DNA of 64,000 nt, from positions 1-64,000 of the forward strand of contig CAZQMV010000006.1 in the NCBI GenBank assembly GCA_964594635.1, given 5' to 3'. The stretch comes from Berkiella sp964594635 (lineage in GTDB: Bacteria; Pseudomonadota; Gammaproteobacteria; Berkiellales; Berkiellaceae). Under the pieces are notes generated by a model. That model made no database searches, was not told the origin of the DNA, and saw only the letters and a program-made list of their open reading frames with translations. Each line of letters starts with the position of its first letter. Position 1 is the stretch's first letter. Both the position numbers and the translations under genes were made by a program. Shown here piece by piece: positions 42,812-51,270 of the stretch.

Positions 42812-45139
42812 TCACTCTCCTGATGGGATAATTGTGTGCCAGTACAGTAAAGAAGTGTCTCGCCAACGAGTGGGAGGTGTCAATTCATCTTCATTATTTA
42901 ATTCAAAAATGAGCGCTCCGCTATAGGCTACCACAATATTTTCACTCCCTTGCTCGGCATAGCGTTTGACTATATCTCCTTTTGGAAAACCATAGTGATT
43001 GCCCATCCCCACCGGGTACAAGGCATATTTCGCGTTGACTTGTTTAACAAACTCCTTTGAGGAAGATGTCAAACTACCATGATGTGGAACCACGATAATT
43101 GAGCTGTGTAATAATTCAGGGTGTGTTGCCAAAAGCGACTGTTCTGCCCCTTTTTCAATATCGCCTGTGAGCAAAATACTTTGATTTTGTGTCATCACTT
43201 TTAAAACACACGAACGATCATTGCGGTTTTTTGCATTGGCATTGGCTTGATTTAGCATTAAAAATTGCACACCATCCCAATCCCATTCTGTTAATTCATT
43301 ACATAATTTGGAAGGAAGTGCTAATCGATGAGGTTCACTTGAAAAAATCTCTCCTTGCAATAGTTCTGTCAAACTCTGTAATCCTCCTCGGTGATCGAGA
43401 TCGCCATGACTAATAATAATGCGATCAATTTTTTTAACTTGCTGTGCCCGTAAATACGGTTTTATTACCCGCTTACCCGCATCGTTATTCATGCCATATT
43501 GCGGACCCGCATCGTAAATTAAAACATGATGACGAGTTTGAACCACCACCGCTAAACCTTGCCCAACATCTAACACACTGACGCGGCATTCTCCCAAAGG
43601 AACTAAGGATGGGTGATAACAAATCATGGGTAACAAGCCAAACCATCCTAATTGCTTTGCTGGAACTCCTTTTGGCGTTAACAAAACAAGGATCCCAATC
43701 AATGCGAGAAAACAACGAAAAAGGGGAATTTCACCGGCATGCCATACTCCCAAAGGACAGTCGGCCATTTTCTCTAAGATCTGCCAAACGAACGACAGTG
43801 CACCATGGGCAATGTTAAGAGAAAGTGTCGCTAAGGGAATTGAGATCTTCATTAGCAAAATTGCCAATAAACTAGGGGGGATCACAAAAACATTAATAAT
43901 AGGTAAAGCAATAAAATTAGCGAGTGGCGATAAAAGAGACGCTTGATGAAAAAATAATACCCCCATGGGCAATAAACCAATAAAGACAATTAATTGTGGC
44001 ATTATCCACTTACGCCAACGACTGGTTTGTGAGGCGTGCGTTCCTCCATAGATTAAAGCACCAACACACCCAAAGGACAGCCAAAATCCCATTTGCAAAG
44101 TCGCTAAGGGATCGATAAAACCAATCCCCAACCAAGCCAATGCCAAAAGATGCATAGACATCGTTTTTTGCCTGGTCAACAATGCAAAGAGTGCAACTAA
44201 AATCATGGCTAAACTACGTTGGGTTGGAATGGAAAAACCTGCGATAGCACAATAGCCCGTTGCACTTAGCATTGCCCCAAATGCACCATAAAACCGTGCC
44301 GGATAATAGAGTATCAATAAAGGAACTCTTTTCACTAAAAATGTGATTATCCCGCCAAATAATATCGCCACTAAACTGATGTGCAAACCTGAAATCGCAA
44401 TAGCATGGGTCGTTCCTGTTACTTGAAAGACTTGCCATTGATGAGGCGTGATATTTTTATAAAGCCCCAAGGTTGTTGCTTGAATAACACCAAGCAAGGG
44501 TTTATCAACTAATAAGGTAGCCATCTGTTCATTGAGTGATTGTCTTAAGCGCGTGAGAGATCCTTTATCTGATGCAATAATCAATTGCATCGCAATCACT
44601 TTGCCTGTAGCGCGGATCCCTTCGATAAACAATTGCTTTTGTTGATCAAAGCCACCCGGATTCGCTAAATGCCAAGGCGGCTGTAATTTGACAACAGCTG
44701 TTACGTGATCTCCCTCTTTTAACAATTTGGTGGCTTTAGGCCAGAACAATCGCAGTTGCGGACAACCTGAAATCTTCTCATGATTAATCGACTCTATAGC
44801 CACATCAAAACGCAATGTTTGCTGATGCCAAAGACTGATTCCAGTGACAGCCCCTTTGATAGTTACCGCTTGCCCCCAAAGTGCAGGACTTAACCGCCAT
44901 TGCAATCGACTGCTCGCTTGTTGATATGCCCATCCAAAACCGACTATGCTTGCTAATAGCAAGACAGAAAATCGCTTAGCAATGATTGTGTTAGATAACA
45001 CAGATAACAAGATTGCAAACAAAGCAACACTGGCACTCCAATAAATCACAGTAGACATCTCGGGAAGGGTTGAAAAAAAATTGAGCAACGTCGCACCCAT
45101 TAACGTGCCCAAGGCAAACAAGATCAACACCCAACACAT
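42812..45139 (-). CDS. comEC: DNA-uptake channel ComEC/Rec2
   Basis: ComEC carries single-stranded DNA across the inner membrane during natural transformation. It is 775 residues long, the usual size. It has an N-terminal OB-like domain between membrane helices, the Competence membrane domain (HAIAISGLHISLVAILFGG), and a C-terminal metallo-beta-lactamase domain with SHGDLDHRGG. The annotated ATG has AAGG directly adjacent; the GTG three codons later has AAGGA at a better distance of eight bases and may be the true start. Confidence 0.95.
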   Translation of the reverse strand: MCWVLILFALGTLMGATLLNFFSTLPEMSTVIYWSASVALFAILLSVLSNTIIAKRFSVLLLASIVGFGWAYQQASSRLQWRLSPALWGQAVTIKGAVTGISLWHQQTLRFDVAIESINHEKISGCPQLRLFWPKATKLLKEGDHVTAVVKLQPPWHLANPGGFDQQKQLFIEGIRATGKVIAMQLIIASDKGSLTRLRQSLNEQMATLLVDKPLLGVIQATTLGLYKNITPHQWQVFQVTGTTHAIAISGLHISLVAILFGGIITFLVKRVPLLILYYPARFYGAFGAMLSATGYCAIAGFSIPTQRSLAMILVALFALLTRQKTMSMHLLALAWLGIGFIDPLATLQMGFWLSFGCVGALIYGGTHASQTSRWRKWIMPQLIVFIGLLPMGVLFFHQASLLSPLANFIALPIINVFVIPPSLLAILLMKISIPLATLSLNIAHGALSFVWQILEKMADCPLGVWHAGEIPLFRCFLALIGILVLLTPKGVPAKQLGWFGLLPMICYHPSLVPLGECRVSVLDVGQGLAVVVQTRHHVLIYDAGPQYGMNNDAGKRVIKPYLRAQQVKKIDRIIISHGDLDHRGGLQSLTELLQGEIFSSEPHRLALPSKLCNELTEWDWDGVQFLMLNQANANAKNRNDRSCVLKVMTQNQSILLTGDIEKGAEQSLLATHPELLHSSIIVVPHHGSLTSSSKEFVKQVNAKYALYPVGMGNHYGFPKGDIVKRYAEQGSENIVVAYSGALIFELNNEDELTPPTRWRDTSLLYWHTIIPSGE

Positions 45140-45165
45140 CCTTACGTTCTTGTGCAGATAACGTT

Positions 45166-45744
45166 ATGTCAAAAAAACTCTTTAAACGATTTTTGCCTGA
45201 TAGTAAAAAAATTAAGGACGATAAAAGCTTACAAAAAGTGTTTGGTAAGTTTATTCACGACCCCAACTTATGGCATTTAAACCGCTATTCCGTTTCAACG
45301 GCTTTTAGTGCGGGTTTATTTGCTGCTCTCGTCCCTTTACCTTTTCAAACCTTAATTGCCGCAACGCTTTGCATTATTTTTCGCGGAAACCTGCCGATTG
45401 CTGCGGCACTCACTTGGATAACCAACCCTTTTACTACGCCACCTATTGCGTATTTTTGCTATCGGGTAGGCACTTTTGTGATGGGAAATAAACCACAGCA
45501 TTTCAAATTTGAAATTTCAATGGACTGGCTAATTAAAGAAATTGGCGGTATAGGCATGCCATTTGTTATTGGCTCTATTATCGTTTCGATTGTGGCGGCT
45601 TTTTTAGGCAATGTGATTATTCGTTTGATCTGGCGTATTGCCATCATTAGAGCGTGGCGCCAACGTCATACTGACCGCGTAAAGGCTCGTCGCATCAAGA
45701 AAAAAGCTCGTAAAAAAAGGAAGCTAAAGACCCCCACGCGATAG
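45166..45744 (+). CDS. DUF2062 membrane protein (copy 1)
   Basis: A 192-residue protein of the DUF2062 family: a basic N-terminus, the conserved NLWHLNRYSVSTAFSAGLF, then hydrophobic helices with the motif WITNPFTTPPIAYFCYRVG, and a very basic C-terminal tail (RVKARRIKKKARKKRK). The molecular function of the family is not established. It is divergent from comEC across 26 bp. Three further copies (one broken) lie at 48.1-49.7 kb. Confidence 0.88.
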   Translation: MSKKLFKRFLPDSKKIKDDKSLQKVFGKFIHDPNLWHLNRYSVSTAFSAGLFAALVPLPFQTLIAATLCIIFRGNLPIAAALTWITNPFTTPPIAYFCYRVGTFVMGNKPQHFKFEISMDWLIKEIGGIGMPFVIGSIIVSIVAAFLGNVIIRLIWRIAIIRAWRQRHTDRVKARRIKKKARKKRKLKTPTR

Positions 45745-45761
45745 CGTTTATCAGATAGTCG

Positions 45762-45789
45762 TTGATCAATTTAGTAAGTTCTCTATAAT
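45762..45789 (+). promoter_or_regulatory. Promoter of the gene at 45820
   Basis: TTGATC (45762-45767), a 16-bp spacer and a perfect TATAAT (45784-45789). The transcript would start near 45796, about 24 bases before the ATG. Confidence 0.65.
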
Positions 45790-45819
45790 GAGGCATCCAT
45801 TGTTTGTAGATGCTTGTAT

Positions 45820-47067
45820 ATGCCCGAAAGTAAGCGCCGTAAAAGAAAAGCCGATAAAGCTTGGCACCCGAGACAAAGTGCCGGAACGCGTGATTTTGGT
45901 TCATTTACAACTGAAACGCTTTTACGCTTTATGAGAACAGCCAGTTCTCCCGCAAAAAAAGTGGCGGTTTTAAAACCACCTCAATTAATGATCTTCGAAG
46001 GTGAATCCGTGCTTTGCACGCCCACTGGGAAACATTCATCACAATTATTATCACCTTCTGGTTACACGCTATCGACACCTGAAGCAGGTCCACTGACCTC
46101 TCATCTAATTACCCCAATGGGTTCAAAATTATTGCCATCGCGCGTGATTGAGTGTGACGATGGATTTATTAGCGTGTTTTTATCTGAAAATAAAGTCATT
46201 GCAAAAGAGCTGAATATTCCGCTTAAGCCAAAAACTTGGATCCAATATTCCCCGATTCCAGAAGTCGATATGCAGGGAATGATTGATATTCCGATAACTA
46301 AAAAACAAATTAAACAGATTGAACAGCAAACTCGCAAACGTAAAAGAGAGGGAATGGAGCCCAGAGGCATTTCACAAAATGCTTTAAATAAAATACCCGC
46401 AACCAAAGCGATGCGCAAAGCGGGCATTGAAGTTAACGATGGCGATGGACATTATGCGCACTTTATTCCTTTTTCATTTTTAGGTGACAATGCGCAGAAG
46501 GTCGAAAACATGGGCATTGGAACACGGCACGCCAATGCTGCAATGGAGTTGGTAAACCCTGCTATTCGACGCCTGCTTTATAAGAAAAATGGTCCTAAAG
46601 TGGTTTATCTGTCAGCTATTCCAGAATGGGTACCCGGCTTTGAAAAAATTCGTTTGCTAAAAAGCATTACTTACATTATTAAAGATGGAATTGGAAATGA
46701 CTTCAAACATTCTGCAAAAATAGCTTTTAACATGTTGTCACTTGCTGAAGTTTGTTTAACTGATGTGCGTCCAATTAAAGATAGCATCATTGAGAAGTTT
46801 TCTGAAAAGACACCCAAAAAAGTTGAAGAGCTACCGACTCTGTTAAGCCCAACCAGGGCTATCCCTATGTCACCTAGTTTCCGCAATCGTGCTATGACAA
46901 AGATTGAGTCTCCAAACTTTGATTCATTTGCTCCCTCACCTGCACCCATAGTACCTGCGTTTAACAAAAGAAAGCTTGCTCCGCGAGGCCCACTCTTCAA
47001 AGAAAATGATCTTGAAAATGAATCATTTAATCCTACCCGCAAACTAAAGTTTGATGGCTTGGGCTAA
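45820..47067 (+). CDS. Unidentified protein with basic nuclear-localisation-like clusters and a possible nuclease motif
   Basis: A 415-residue soluble protein; ATG at 45820, with an in-frame TTG two codons earlier. Residues 4-11 (SKRRKRKA) and 171-177 (TRKRKRE) are dense basic clusters like eukaryotic nuclear localisation signals. Residues 207-240 contain DGDGHYAHFIPF, then ENMGIG and RHANAAM, a spacing like the H..P...N.....N pattern of DNA/RNA non-specific endonucleases (beta-beta-alpha metal fold). The C-terminal 90 residues are Ser/Pro-rich and probably disordered. No signal peptide or bacterial partner domain is seen. It could be a type IV effector or a toxin; both are inference. It has its own promoter. 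Confidence 0.65.
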   Translation: MPESKRRKRKADKAWHPRQSAGTRDFGSFTTETLLRFMRTASSPAKKVAVLKPPQLMIFEGESVLCTPTGKHSSQLLSPSGYTLSTPEAGPLTSHLITPMGSKLLPSRVIECDDGFISVFLSENKVIAKELNIPLKPKTWIQYSPIPEVDMQGMIDIPITKKQIKQIEQQTRKRKREGMEPRGISQNALNKIPATKAMRKAGIEVNDGDGHYAHFIPFSFLGDNAQKVENMGIGTRHANAAMELVNPAIRRLLYKKNGPKVVYLSAIPEWVPGFEKIRLLKSITYIIKDGIGNDFKHSAKIAFNMLSLAEVCLTDVRPIKDSIIEKFSEKTPKKVEELPTLLSPTRAIPMSPSFRNRAMTKIESPNFDSFAPSPAPIVPAFNKRKLAPRGPLFKENDLENESFNPTRKLKFDGLG

Positions 47068-47071
47068 TCCC

Positions 47072-47329
47072 AGGACATCCAAACTCATGGAAACTTCGCA
47101 GGACATCCAAAACTTTGTAGGACATCCAAAACTTTGNNNNNNNNNNNNNNNNNNNNNNNNNNNNNNNNNNNNNNNNNNNNNNNNNNNNNNNNNNNNNNNN
47201 NNNNNNNNNNNNNNNNNNNNNNNNNNNNNNNNNNNNTAGGACATCCAAAGCTTTGTAGGACATCCAAAGCTTTGTAGGACATCCAAAGCTTTGTAGGACA
47301 TCCAAAGCTTCCCTCGAGGACATCCAAAG
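47072..47329 (+). repeat. Tandem array of the AGGACATCCAAA element, 19-bp period
   Basis: Exact GGACATCC cores start at 47073, 47101, 47120, 47239, 47258, 47277, 47296 and 47318. The regular unit is TAGGACATCCAAAGCTTTG, 19 bp, with CAAAACTTTG in the copies left of the gap; CAAAGCTTTG is itself a palindrome. The array straddles an assembly gap, so its true copy number is unknown. It begins just after the stop of the preceding gene. The whole stretch 47068-47518 has no convincing gene. Confidence 0.95.
47137..47236. other. Assembly gap of 100 N
   Basis: Exactly 100 unknown bases inside the 19-bp tandem array. The round number suggests a placeholder for a gap of unknown size caused by the repeat. 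Confidence 0.99.
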
Positions 47330-47438
47330 CTCCCCAGAAAACATCAACCTCTCTCAGAGGATTAAGTGACCTCAATGTTCATGATCTTTACAAAGCAGAA
47401 CGCAAAAAATAAATTATAAAACGTTTGGATAAAACGTT

Positions 47439-47579
47439 TGGATGTCCTTAAAGCGACAGAATAGATAAACCGATATCATGTAGTTAATTAACTATCTGCT
47501 TTGTCAGAATTGGATGTCCTAAGATAACTCTTTGGTGAACCACAAGACTAAATCATCATCGACAGGATATGGATGTCCT
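47439..47579 (-). repeat. Three minus-oriented GGACATCC elements around the GNAT gene end
   Basis: Cores GGATGTCC at 47440-47447, 47512-47519 and 47571-47578. The first follows a 13-bp direct repeat AAAACGTTTGGAT. The second abuts and shares a base with the stop codon of the acetyltransferase gene. The third lies inside its reading frame and codes part of AGHPYPV. Confidence 0.9.
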
Positions 47580-48022
47580 GCAATAACATTTTTGTATCGA
47601 TAAGTAAGTCCTTTGCCGTCTGGCACATACTGGCGTTTAATATAGAGACGTTGTGCTGAACCGTAATCACCGCTCAAGCCAACACCGATACCAATCGTTT
47701 GACTAAATGCTTTCGCTTTTAATTCAGCCGTTTCGAGTAATAAAGTGCCCGCGCCTTTTTTGCGTTGATATGGCAACACATTCAAATCACTAATTTCTGG
47801 AATATTGAGTGCCTTGAAAGGTTCATAGAGTGAATACTTCTTTAATGTGACATAACCGACAAAAAGTCCTTGCTCTTTAACGATCCAAACAAACCGTTCT
47901 AGAGCTGTTTGTTCTTTAAGATATTCTACAAAAAGTGATCGCGGTTTATGCCAACCAATTTGTGAAAATGCTGCAACCATTTCAGAGATATCTTTTTCTT
48001 CTAAAGGTTTTATTTCTAACAT
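47519..48022 (-). CDS. GNAT-family N-acetyltransferase
   Basis: A 167-residue protein with the GNAT fold. The acetyl-CoA binding loop is in VLPYQRKKGAGTLLLETAEL, corresponding to the R/Q-x-x-G-x-G/A motif. The substrate is unknown. The C-terminal segment VIAGHPYPVDDDLVLWF is partly coded by an interspersed repeat core, and the stop codon touches another, so its 3' end may have been remodelled by the repeat family. It is divergent from the DUF2062 gene at 48089. Confidence 0.85.
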   Translation of the reverse strand: MLEIKPLEEKDISEMVAAFSQIGWHKPRSLFVEYLKEQTALERFVWIVKEQGLFVGYVTLKKYSLYEPFKALNIPEISDLNVLPYQRKKGAGTLLLETAELKAKAFSQTIGIGVGLSGDYGSAQRLYIKRQYVPDGKGLTYRYKNVIAGHPYPVDDDLVLWFTKELS

Positions 48023-48088
48023 TGTACCTGTCTCTGCATCCAGACTATACTGAACATTACCATGGATTAACGCTTACTCATAACACCC

Positions 48089-48622
48089 ATGTCAAAGAAA
48101 TGGTTAAAACAATGGCTTCCCACCGCTGATAAAATAAAGCGTATCCCCTATTTACATCACTTAGGGGAGTTTATTCATAACCCCAATTTTTGGCATCTGA
48201 ATCGATATAGCGTTTCGACAGCCGTTAGCGTGGGCATTTTTATTTCATTTATGCCATTTCCAGGGCATATGATTATGGCCGCCTTAGCTGCAATGTTACT
48301 TCGTGCCAACTTACCTATTTCTGTCACACTCGTGTGGATATCCAACCCGTTTACGATCCCTCCTATGCTTTATTCATCTTATAAGGTGGGAACACTCTTA
48401 CTGCGCATGAAACCGATGAAATTTCATATCGAGATGACTTTTAATTGGCTTTATCACGAATTGGTTCATATCGCCCTACCGCTCTTAATGGGATCTTTTA
48501 TGCTAGGAATGTTATTTGCACTCATTGGGAATCTCTGGGTAAGGCTATGGTGGCACTTTCATATCAGCAAAGCATGGAAAAAACGCCGAAAGAAACGTCT
48601 TGCGCATATGCATCAATCATGA
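48089..48622 (+). CDS. DUF2062 membrane protein (copy 2)
   Basis: A 177-residue DUF2062 protein starting MSKKWLKQWLPTADKIKR. The motif NFWHLNRYSVSTAVSVGIFI is followed by hydrophobic helices, WISNPFTIPPMLYSSYKVG, and a basic tail (KKRRKKRLAHMH). It is clearly related to copies 1 and 3 in sequence and length. The function of the family is unknown; membrane location is inferred from the hydrophobic segments. Confidence 0.87.
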   Translation: MSKKWLKQWLPTADKIKRIPYLHHLGEFIHNPNFWHLNRYSVSTAVSVGIFISFMPFPGHMIMAALAAMLLRANLPISVTLVWISNPFTIPPMLYSSYKVGTLLLRMKPMKFHIEMTFNWLYHELVHIALPLLMGSFMLGMLFALIGNLWVRLWWHFHISKAWKKRRKKRLAHMHQS

Positions 48623-48759
48623 GTTAGTCCATAGAATGTCAATTTTCAGACGAAAAAACATCATTGTATACTCATCGGACTTTACAGAGTCCTCAGTTCT
48701 GACTAAAATTTGTAGGTTGGATCCCCATCTCTATTTTTGATGTGAGTTAATCGTAAGAT

Positions 48760-49290
48760 ATGGCAAAAAAGTTTATTAAGCGCATCTTGCCTGCCCCTCA
48801 TACCCTCCAAAACAATCGCTATTTGAAGATGTTGGGTAAATGGGCGAGCGATCCTAATCTTTGGTATTTAAACCGCTCTTCTGTTGCGATGGCTGTGAGC
48901 ATTGGACTTTTTGTAGGTTACATTCCCCTGCCAGGTCATATGATTGTTGCAGCTATTATTGCTATTATGCTGCGCGCTAATTTAGCTGTTGCTTTAACGA
49001 TGTGTTGGGTTGTAAACCCACTCACCATGATCCCCATGTTTGGCTTTGCGTATGCCATTGGTGCTAGAATTCTGGGTTACTCATTTCAAGAATTAGATTT
49101 CCATTCTTGGCACGTATTAATCGATGTTTGGGAACCCCTCACTCTTGGCTGCTTACTTTGCGGCACCTTCCTTGCAATTACGGGCAATTTACTCGTGCGG
49201 ATTTACTGGCGTTACGCTGTAGCTAAAAGCTGGGAAGAAAGACAAGCTCGCCGAACTATTGTCGCTAAAACTGCCGAAGCGATTGATTAA
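48760..49290 (+). CDS. DUF2062 membrane protein (copy 3, intact parent of the fragment)
   Basis: A 176-residue DUF2062 protein starting MAKKFIKRILPAPHTLQNN, with NLWYLNRSSVAMAVSIGLF and CWVVNPLTMIPMFGFAYAIG. The last 299 bp (48992-49290) are duplicated 410 bp downstream with seven differences. A repeat element lies 23 bases after the stop. A role in the membrane is inferred only from hydrophobicity. Confidence 0.87.
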   Translation: MAKKFIKRILPAPHTLQNNRYLKMLGKWASDPNLWYLNRSSVAMAVSIGLFVGYIPLPGHMIVAAIIAIMLRANLAVALTMCWVVNPLTMIPMFGFAYAIGARILGYSFQELDFHSWHVLIDVWEPLTLGCLLCGTFLAITGNLLVRIYWRYAVAKSWEERQARRTIVAKTAEAID

Positions 49291-49312
49291 CTTCAGTTAA
49301 CGCTTCAATCGT

Positions 49313-49394
49313 AGGACATCCAAATCTGCTTATCGTAGAATCCGCATTAATCGCAGCGCATTAATCGCAGCGCATTAATCGCAGGACATCCAAA
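49313..49394 (+). repeat. Two AGGACATCCAAA elements between the DUF2062 gene and its duplicate
   Basis: Elements at 49313-49324 (ending CAAAT rather than CAAAA) and 49383-49394. Between them a 14-bp unit GCATTAATCGCAGC is repeated about three times (49343-49382). The second element lies eight bases before the start of the duplicated segment. Confidence 0.9.
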
Positions 49395-49401
49395 AATTAT
49401 T

Positions 49402-49700
49402 CTTTAACAATGTGCTGGGTTGTAAACCCGCTTACCATGATCCCCATGTTTGGCTTTGCGTATGCCATTGGTGCTAGAATTCTGGGTTACTCATTTCAAG
49501 AATTAGATTTCCATTCTTGGCACGTATTAATCGATGTTTGGGAACCCCTCACTCTTGGCTGCTTACTTTGCGGCACCTTCCTTGCAATTACGGGCAATTT
49601 ACTCGTGCGGATTTACTGGCGTTACGCTGTAGCTAAAAGCTGGGAAGAAAGACAAGCTCGCCGAACCATTATCGCTAAAACTGCCGAAGCGATTGATTAG
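49402..49700 (+). pseudogene. Truncated duplicate of the DUF2062 gene (C-terminal half)
   Basis: These 299 bp copy 48992-49290. Seven positions differ: four within the first 32 bases, three near the right end, while the central 233 bp are identical. The copy still has an open frame from ATG at 49410 (96 residues) but lacks the N-terminal half, a promoter and a ribosome site, so I call it a gene fragment. Repeat elements lie eight bases to its left and 29 bases to its right. Confidence 0.85.
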
Positions 49701-49728
49701 CCTTTAGCCATCGCTTCACAGCAATCAC

Positions 49729-49781
49729 AGGACATCCAAAGCAATCACAGGACATCCAAAAGCAATTACAGGACATCCAAA
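49729..49781 (+). repeat. Three AGGACATCCAAA elements in a row
   Basis: Copies at 49729-49740, 49749-49760 and 49770-49781, spaced 20-21 bp, with intervening AAGCAATCAC- or AAGCAATTAC-like sequence. They lie between the DUF2062 fragment and the ABM-like gene, on the 3' side of the RAYT gene. Confidence 0.95.
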
Positions 49782-49849
49782 ATCAGTTCTCTTGAACTTT
49801 GTCTGATGTAATAAGATAGTTATTTGATTTAAGGGATTAGAGAAAACAT

Positions 49850-50203
49850 ATGTTTATCGTTTATGTAAAACACTACTTAACTGCTGACGGAATCACTTAC
49901 TTTCAACAAGAGTGGTTACCCCGCGTTAAATCGATCATGAGTCAACAAGTAGGGTACGTAGCCGTTACACATGATGCCAATAATGATAACGATGATTGCG
50001 TTAACGTCATCGTTAAATTTCAGAATGAAGAAACATTAAATCACTGGGCTAAGCATCCTGAACATGATTATCTCGTCGATGCCCTAGATCCCTATCGTAA
50101 TCGAGACTATTGGGAAGTAGCCTGTGTTACAGATGAGAATGTGCCCCATTCTTTAGCTGAATGGGAAAAAATCATACCTTCCTCTCAAGCCGCCACAAAA
50201 TAA
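49850..50203 (+). CDS. Antibiotic-biosynthesis-monooxygenase-like (dimeric alpha/beta barrel) protein
   Basis: A 117-residue protein, MFIVYVKHYLTADGITYFQQ onward. The pattern of a beta strand, a helix, the VGYVAV strand, the VNVIVKFQNEE strand and LNHWAKHPEHD fits the ABM/EthD-type dimeric alpha/beta barrel, used for small-molecule oxidation or haem degradation. Catalytic residues cannot be assigned. Its last 19 bases overlap the convergent transposase gene. Confidence 0.7.
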   Translation: MFIVYVKHYLTADGITYFQQEWLPRVKSIMSQQVGYVAVTHDANNDNDDCVNVIVKFQNEETLNHWAKHPEHDYLVDALDPYRNRDYWEVACVTDENVPHSLAEWEKIIPSSQAATK

Positions 50204-51195
50204 AATTCTTGAGCGCTTTTCAAACCTTTGGGAGATTGGCAACGATAGTGTCGTCCAAACTCCTTTAATACTGCACTATGACCAATTGCATAAGAAAAAC
50301 TGGTTTGTAAGTTTTTAACCATATTTAACCAAGTACGCGCATTTAAATGTAACCGCTGTAAGATCCCAGAGATATCTTCAGGAATAGCGCCACGCTTGTC
50401 CTCGCGGATAACACGTCCTGTTGAATCCACCAATTCAAGATAATCTGATAAGGGAAACTGAATTGAAGTACAATCGCTCTTCATTTTGCTTGTTAAAAAA
50501 GGCATTAAATGTTTCGGTTGATATAATTCATCACAAAGTTGGTCTAACTTATCTGTGGTCGATTTGTGTTTTAGCTGTTTCGCAATATGCCTTAGTCTAT
50601 CTTGAATTGATGTAAAATCAGATGCTTCAGGAGTAGTCGACATTTTAGCGCGGATAGGATTTAAATCGACATATACCATCGCGCTCAATAACGCTCCTTC
50701 ATCTAATAATGCTTGAGACTTAAAACGACCTTCCCAAAAACGACCTTTCTTGTCTTCTTCTTTATTCGATGAACGTGCAATCGATTCATTTAAGCAGCGC
50801 ATAAACCAACTGATGTCACCTAATCGCAAACGCCATAACGCGATTTTCTGCTCAGCTTCTTTTGCACCCATACTCTGAATTGCTTTTGCGTCTTGTGGAA
50901 AAAGTCCCGCCCACCGCGTGATAACCTCTGCAGGAGCCCAAGATTCCGCTTTGAGATTATCAACAAAAAGAACCAGATGATAATGATTACTCATAACAGC
51001 ATACGCACAGATATGAATAGCAAAAATAGAAGCTAAATGTTTCATTCGAGACACTATCCAGGGTTTGCGATGAGAATAATCGCGCCCTGTCTCTTGATCA
51101 TGACCACAAAGAAAAGATCGGCGCACACAACGTGTCATGCAATGATAGTAAGGAGATATACTTAGATCGATTTGAGAAGAGCGTGCAAAAGTCAT
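50185..51195 (-). CDS. RAYT-type Y1 transposase (REP-associated, IS200/IS605-like)
   Basis: A 336-residue HUH-family transposase. The HUH motif is H71-Y72-H73 in AVMSNHYHLVLF. The hallmark GRFWEGRFKS is at about 151-160, and YVDLNPIRA follows at 175-183, where Y175 is the likely nucleophile. The N-terminal YHCMTRCVRRSFL also fits. RAYTs are single-copy, domesticated relatives of IS200 transposases that mobilise short REP sequences. Here the gene is bracketed by AGGACATCCAAA elements, three on its 3' side and two in inverted orientation 76-105 bp upstream of its start. It looks intact; AGGA lies upstream of the ATG. Confidence 0.88.
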   Translation of the reverse strand: MTFARSSQIDLSISPYYHCMTRCVRRSFLCGHDQETGRDYSHRKPWIVSRMKHLASIFAIHICAYAVMSNHYHLVLFVDNLKAESWAPAEVITRWAGLFPQDAKAIQSMGAKEAEQKIALWRLRLGDISWFMRCLNESIARSSNKEEDKKGRFWEGRFKSQALLDEGALLSAMVYVDLNPIRAKMSTTPEASDFTSIQDRLRHIAKQLKHKSTTDKLDQLCDELYQPKHLMPFLTSKMKSDCTSIQFPLSDYLELVDSTGRVIREDKRGAIPEDISGILQRLHLNARTWLNMVKNLQTSFSYAIGHSAVLKEFGRHYRCQSPKGLKSAQEFYFVAA

Positions 51196-51270
51196 AAAAC
51201 AACATCCTGTACTGCGATATGCGTAATTTACAATATGCCGTTACAGAATTCAAATTTTATTAAAGAAATT

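Noticed and set aside
47072..47329. Possible CRISPR array
   Set aside because: The 19-bp units follow each other with no unique spacers, and no cas gene is in the window.
47033..47375. Open frames on the minus strand spanning the N gap, with repeated SFGCP and ALDVL words
   Set aside because: They are translations of the 19-bp tandem array through unknown bases. No ribosome site or protein-like composition supports them.
49410..49700. The DUF2062 fragment as a functional small gene
   Set aside because: It lacks the N-terminal half, a promoter and a ribosome site; its open frame is simply inherited from the parent.
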